Positions 6,686-9,278 of a DNA stretch of 9,278 bases are shown here, piece by piece (the stretch's first letter is position 1; every line of letters starts with the position of its first letter). The DNA is from an uncultured Muribaculaceae bacterium (GTDB lineage Bacteria > Bacteroidota > Bacteroidia > Bacteroidales > Muribaculaceae): NCBI GenBank assembly GCA_934675575.1, contig CAKUQQ010000025.1, positions 1-9,278 on the forward strand, in the 5' to 3' direction. Under the pieces are notes generated by a model. It worked only from the letters and a program-made list of their open reading frames with translations, was not told where the DNA came from and did no database searches. A program made the translations under genes and the position numbers.

Positions 6686-7294
6686 ATGAGCGACGGCTAC
6701 AAAACCATAACGCAGACTTCTCAAGGCATATACAAGGCCAAAATGAGCAAATTCATTTCCTTTGCCATACCTGTCGATAACGAAGACGACGCCAAAGCTA
6801 CAATAAAGGTGTATCAAAACAAGTATCACGATGCACGGCATTGCTGCTGGGCATATATGCTTGGCCCAAACCACGACCGTTTCCTGTGCAACGACAACGG
6901 CGAACCAAGCGGCACGGCCGGCCGCCCCATACTCGGGCAAATCCGCTCTTTTCAGCTCACTAACGTGCTTGTGTGTGTGGTGCGCTATTTTGGCGGCATC
7001 AAACTCGGTACTCCAGGGCTGATTGAGGCATACAAGACCGCTGCATTCGAGGCCCTCAACAGCGCCACCATAGTCGAGTGCCGCGAGAAGCGACAAATCA
7101 GCTTCACCTTCCCCTACTTGTCAATGCAAGGCATAATGAAAATCATCAAAAGCAGCGATGTCAAGCTGCTGTCACAAGATTTCGACAACTCATGCAGCAT
7201 GACCATAGAGTGCAATCTCGACGATTTCGAGCAGCTCTCTACCCAGTTGGCAAAAGTCGATGGCTGCAAAATCACTTCCGGGGAGCAAGTCTGA
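6686..7294 (+). CDS. yigZ: YigZ/IMPACT-family protein (UPF0029 plus DUF1949)
   Basis: The 202-residue protein has the two-domain YigZ layout. An N-terminal UPF0029/IMPACT domain (about 13-118) carries NDNGEPSGTAGRPIL (69-83) and CVVRYFGGIKLGTPGL (97-112), both hallmarks of the family; a C-terminal ferredoxin-like DUF1949 domain spans about 134-192. The family is cytosolic. Eukaryotic IMPACT regulates the GCN2 translational stress kinase, while the bacterial role is unsettled, with nucleic-acid or ribosome association suggested. The ATG at 6686 begins the normal N-terminus, followed by KMSKFISFA, equivalent to the usual KSRFIA. It is the only plus-strand gene here, divergent from DUF4494-yggS, and its last 23 bp overlap the end of the thioesterase gene tail to tail. 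No Shine-Dalgarno is visible. Confidence 0.94.
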   Translation: MSDGYKTITQTSQGIYKAKMSKFISFAIPVDNEDDAKATIKVYQNKYHDARHCCWAYMLGPNHDRFLCNDNGEPSGTAGRPILGQIRSFQLTNVLVCVVRYFGGIKLGTPGLIEAYKTAAFEALNSATIVECREKRQISFTFPYLSMQGIMKIIKSSDVKLLSQDFDNSCSMTIECNLDDFEQLSTQLAKVDGCKITSGEQV

Positions 7295-8015
7295 ACCGTG
7301 CGCAACAGTGGCACTCGCCATTCACTTTCACACTCAATTTGCAGTCATCTTCGTTGCCTTCCATCATCACCTCGGCAGTGTCGCCGTAGCGAGTTTCCTT
7401 GTAAAACGCTATTTCAAAACGCTCCACAAAACTTTTATCAAACTGTTCAAGCGTGAATTGGTTCAGCAGCAGTTCCACATATCTCACCGTGTTCACATGC
7501 CTGTTCACATCGCAGTCAGCATACTTAAACGTGTATTCACTCTTCCTGATGGCATCGCCGGTCATTCTGAGCCTTGATATTGGCTCTATGGGGCACGGCC
7601 TTTCCGACACATAGTCGGCTATGTTGCCATAGCGGTCTATGTCCGCACCTCCGCGCGAAGCCAAGTCTATTATCATCCACACCGTTCTCACATAACCTAT
7701 AGTTTCTCCATTCTGGTCTGTGATTTCCATGTTTCTTTTCGAGAAATGCCTGTTATAGCTTTCTATCCATGTCGTCATCTCATAGCTTTCATTCACTTTC
7801 GGATAACGTTTCATCTCCACCGCCACCCTCGAAAGCACCCAGGCGTGGTTGTTCTTTATCAGGGCGTCATAGCCTATGCCCCACATGTTGGCATGCACGG
7901 TGGCAATTTCTATTACCCTGTTCACAAGCATTGTCAGAGGCAATTCCTTCTCAGGGTTGCAGTCGCCTGCCACTAAATAAAATTTTTGTGTGTACTCTTT
8001 AACGTTGCTTTCCAT
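7272..8015 (-). CDS. Acyl-ACP thioesterase
   Basis: The 247-residue cytosolic enzyme has the double hot-dog architecture of the FatA/FatB-like bacterial acyl-ACP thioesterases. The first hot-dog (about 5-130) includes the central helix NRVIEIATVHANMWG (32-46). The second (about 155-245) carries the catalytic DxNxHxN motif in YADCDVNRHVN (D169, N171, H173, N175). E207 in FYKETRYGD aligns with the catalytic Glu of plant FatB. The family hydrolyses acyl-ACP to free fatty acid and ACP, ending or tuning fatty-acid chain growth; chain-length preference cannot be read from the sequence. Length is normal. The ATG at 8015 follows an A-rich leader, 47 bp after the hydrolase gene, with no terminator or clear promoter between, so co-transcription is likely. 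The 3' end overlaps yigZ on the other strand by 23 bp. Confidence 0.92.
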   Translation of the reverse strand: MESNVKEYTQKFYLVAGDCNPEKELPLTMLVNRVIEIATVHANMWGIGYDALIKNNHAWVLSRVAVEMKRYPKVNESYEMTTWIESYNRHFSKRNMEITDQNGETIGYVRTVWMIIDLASRGGADIDRYGNIADYVSERPCPIEPISRLRMTGDAIRKSEYTFKYADCDVNRHVNTVRYVELLLNQFTLEQFDKSFVERFEIAFYKETRYGDTAEVMMEGNEDDCKLSVKVNGECHCCARFRLAPRK

Positions 8016-8062
8016 TCAAGTCTTTTTTCAAATAATTTTTCTTTCAATGAGCCGGCGTTTTA

Positions 8063-9070
8063 TCACCAGTCTTTTATTCCCAAGTTTTTCTTCAACTCGG
8101 CCGTTGTGGCATGATTCTTGCCATTAAGCTTCCATAGCCATTTGTTCACGTCGGTGGGCTTCATCTTTTTGGCATTGTCAAATCGCTCCGGGCGCAATAT
8201 TCTCGTCACCACTATTCGCTGTATTCGTGTGCGTGGACAAGTCGCCATACCATATCCCAGCTCCTTTGGAAATTTGCCAGGGCCGTTTGAGCTCCAGTAG
8301 CGCACATCGCCGTTGGGTTCAAATCCACAAAATATCACGCTGTGTCCTTGTTCCTGGTCAGCGGTTTTGTCGGCATTGCAGCCTATTATGGCACCGCTGT
8401 CGCTACCATTACTTTCATTTCTGTCCCAAAATATCTTCACAAAGTCCCCCGGAATCATGTTTTGCCATATCTCGCTGCTTTGCCACTCCTCATCTGTTGC
8501 ATATTTCTCTCCGGCACATTCTTTGTTTCTGTCGCTCTTTGCGCCACGATATGCCGTCATGCTGAATCCGGCCTTCATTTCATTCACCAGCACCCCAATT
8601 CCAGGGCCGTTTGCGTTGGCTCTGCCCCAAAAGCCCTCTCCGTCGTCTTGCCCCATGCCGGCAGGGTTCAACTCGTCTTTTATTCCCACGTATGGCTTCA
8701 TGTTCACCCATGCCGCACGCGATATTTTTCCATTTTTGTCCCATAAGGTCAACGCCTTTATCAGTGCGGCATACGTTGCGCTTGAGCAGAACGACGGCTG
8801 CGCCTGCATTTGGTCAAATTCAGCTTTTTGCGCTCCCACCGGCAGCCTGTAAGCCTCATTCAAACCACGCCACGCTGTCTTTGCGAAGTTTGCGTTTGGC
8901 TTGCCGCCTGTGTAGTAGCCCCCTTTGGCTGGAAACTGCCCCACGGCATTCATCACAGCAGCTTGCCACTCCACATTCTGGGCAGTGCGGTCAAGTTTGC
9001 GTGCCTGTGCTGCCGCCAAGCTACACACAGCAAGCATCAGCACCAATATTTTTTTCACATTTCCTATCAT
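8063..9070 (-). CDS. Secreted NlpC/P60-like Cys/His hydrolase candidate
   Basis: The 335-residue protein begins with a Sec signal peptide (about 1-23, VKK then a leucine-rich core, cleavage after AQA). The only Cys in it is preceded by LAV, a poor lipobox, so a lipoprotein is unlikely. The core resembles papain-like NlpC/P60 or CHAP amidases: C95 in PSFCSSATY heading a helix, IPGDFVKIFW (206-215) like the family's xPGDLVFF strand, H243 in GHSVIFCGF, and a polar residue in YWSSN (S260-N262). The likely site is the periplasm or outside, with cell-wall peptide or another amide as possible substrate. The Cys-to-His distance is 148 residues, much longer than in standard NlpC/P60, and holds GRANANGPG (149-157). 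Five mature cysteines (95, 185, 231, 248, 278) could include disulfides. The frame is open 19 codons upstream to 9127, but M at 9070 starts the signal peptide. I do not recognise the exact family. Confidence 0.7.
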   Translation of the reverse strand: MIGNVKKILVLMLAVCSLAAAQARKLDRTAQNVEWQAAVMNAVGQFPAKGGYYTGGKPNANFAKTAWRGLNEAYRLPVGAQKAEFDQMQAQPSFCSSATYAALIKALTLWDKNGKISRAAWVNMKPYVGIKDELNPAGMGQDDGEGFWGRANANGPGIGVLVNEMKAGFSMTAYRGAKSDRNKECAGEKYATDEEWQSSEIWQNMIPGDFVKIFWDRNESNGSDSGAIIGCNADKTADQEQGHSVIFCGFEPNGDVRYWSSNGPGKFPKELGYGMATCPRTRIQRIVVTRILRPERFDNAKKMKPTDVNKWLWKLNGKNHATTAELKKNLGIKDW

Positions 9071-9278
9071 TTGTTCTAATTCTAAAAATGCAGTCAAAGC
9101 ATTGCTGGCAATGCCATGCCATTTCACTCTATGTTTGAGCTATGCAATATTCGCAATTTTTGCCGAGCCGTGCAAGCTATTGGCAAAATTCTTCTTTCCC
9201 CCGCAGATTCTACCTGCGAGTGCAAAATTATGCAATAAATTTGAAGAACTCTGCGACTGGAGAAGAAAAACCAAGTTT
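9071..9278 (-). promoter_or_regulatory. Leader and promoter region of the secreted hydrolase gene
   Basis: No gene is supported in this 208-bp stretch. On the minus strand TAATTTTG (9223-9230) matches the -7 consensus and would give a leader of about 145 bases. Along it lie three dyads: CGCAG/CTGCG (9202-9206 with 9214-9218), TTTTGCC/GGCAAAA (9158-9164 with 9182-9188, with inner AGC/GCT pairing), and GCATTGC/GCAATGC (9099-9105 with 9108-9114), the last overlapping TGGCA/TGCCA at 9106-9116. None is followed by a T-tract. They could be operators or leader structure. A 9-bp direct repeat TATGCAATA occurs at 9141 and 9229. Confidence 0.35.

Noticed and set aside
9071..9127. 19-codon extension of the secreted hydrolase
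   Set aside because: It would bury the signal peptide behind a non-signal N-terminus; it is also where overlapping palindromes lie.
9141..9237. Direct repeat TATGCAATA as an attachment site or iteron
   Set aside because: It has only two 9-bp copies in AT-rich DNA, with no integrase, replication protein or further copies; chance is likely.

Overview
The window reads as a chromosomal, largely housekeeping stretch from a Bacteroidota bacterium, most likely order Bacteroidales (Prevotella-, Muribaculaceae- or Bacteroides-like). The support is a Bacteroidales-type OmpA porin, a DUF4494 protein (a family I know only from Bacteroidota), a transketolase with the divergent SEL active-site segment I associate with this phylum, A-rich leaders mostly without Shine-Dalgarno sequences, and TAnnTTTG -7 promoter elements before most transcription units. 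I see no IS element, CRISPR array, tRNA, rRNA, phage gene or integrase.

Layout. 1-279: no convincing gene; three small hairpins and the intrinsic terminator of ompA. 280-1503 (-): OmpA-family outer-membrane protein. 1634-3676 (-): transketolase. 3873-5123 (-): FucP/FHS-type sugar permease with a strong terminator behind it. 5276-5947 and 5952-6431 (both -): a two-gene operon in which a DUF4494 protein precedes the PLP-homeostasis protein YggS by 4 bases. 6432-6685: divergent promoter region. 6686-7294 (+): YigZ/IMPACT-family protein, the only plus-strand gene. 7272-8015 (-): acyl-ACP thioesterase, overlapping the 3' end of yigZ tail to tail by 23 bp. 8063-9070 (-): secreted protein with an apparent NlpC/P60-like Cys/His hydrolase core. 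9071-9278: a leader rich in inverted repeats with a candidate promoter.

How the parts fit. Transketolase (non-oxidative pentose phosphate pathway) and a sugar-type permease are neighbours, but a terminator and separate promoters suggest separate transcription. DUF4494 and yggS look translationally coupled, which links an uncharacterised Bacteroidota protein to PLP/amino-acid homeostasis. The thioesterase probably shares a transcript with the secreted hydrolase 47 bp upstream, because no terminator lies between them.

I found no clear new multi-gene system. The most useful leads are the internal duplication in DUF4494, the hydrolase with an unusually long Cys-to-His insertion, and the permease whose FucP substrate/proton residues are replaced.
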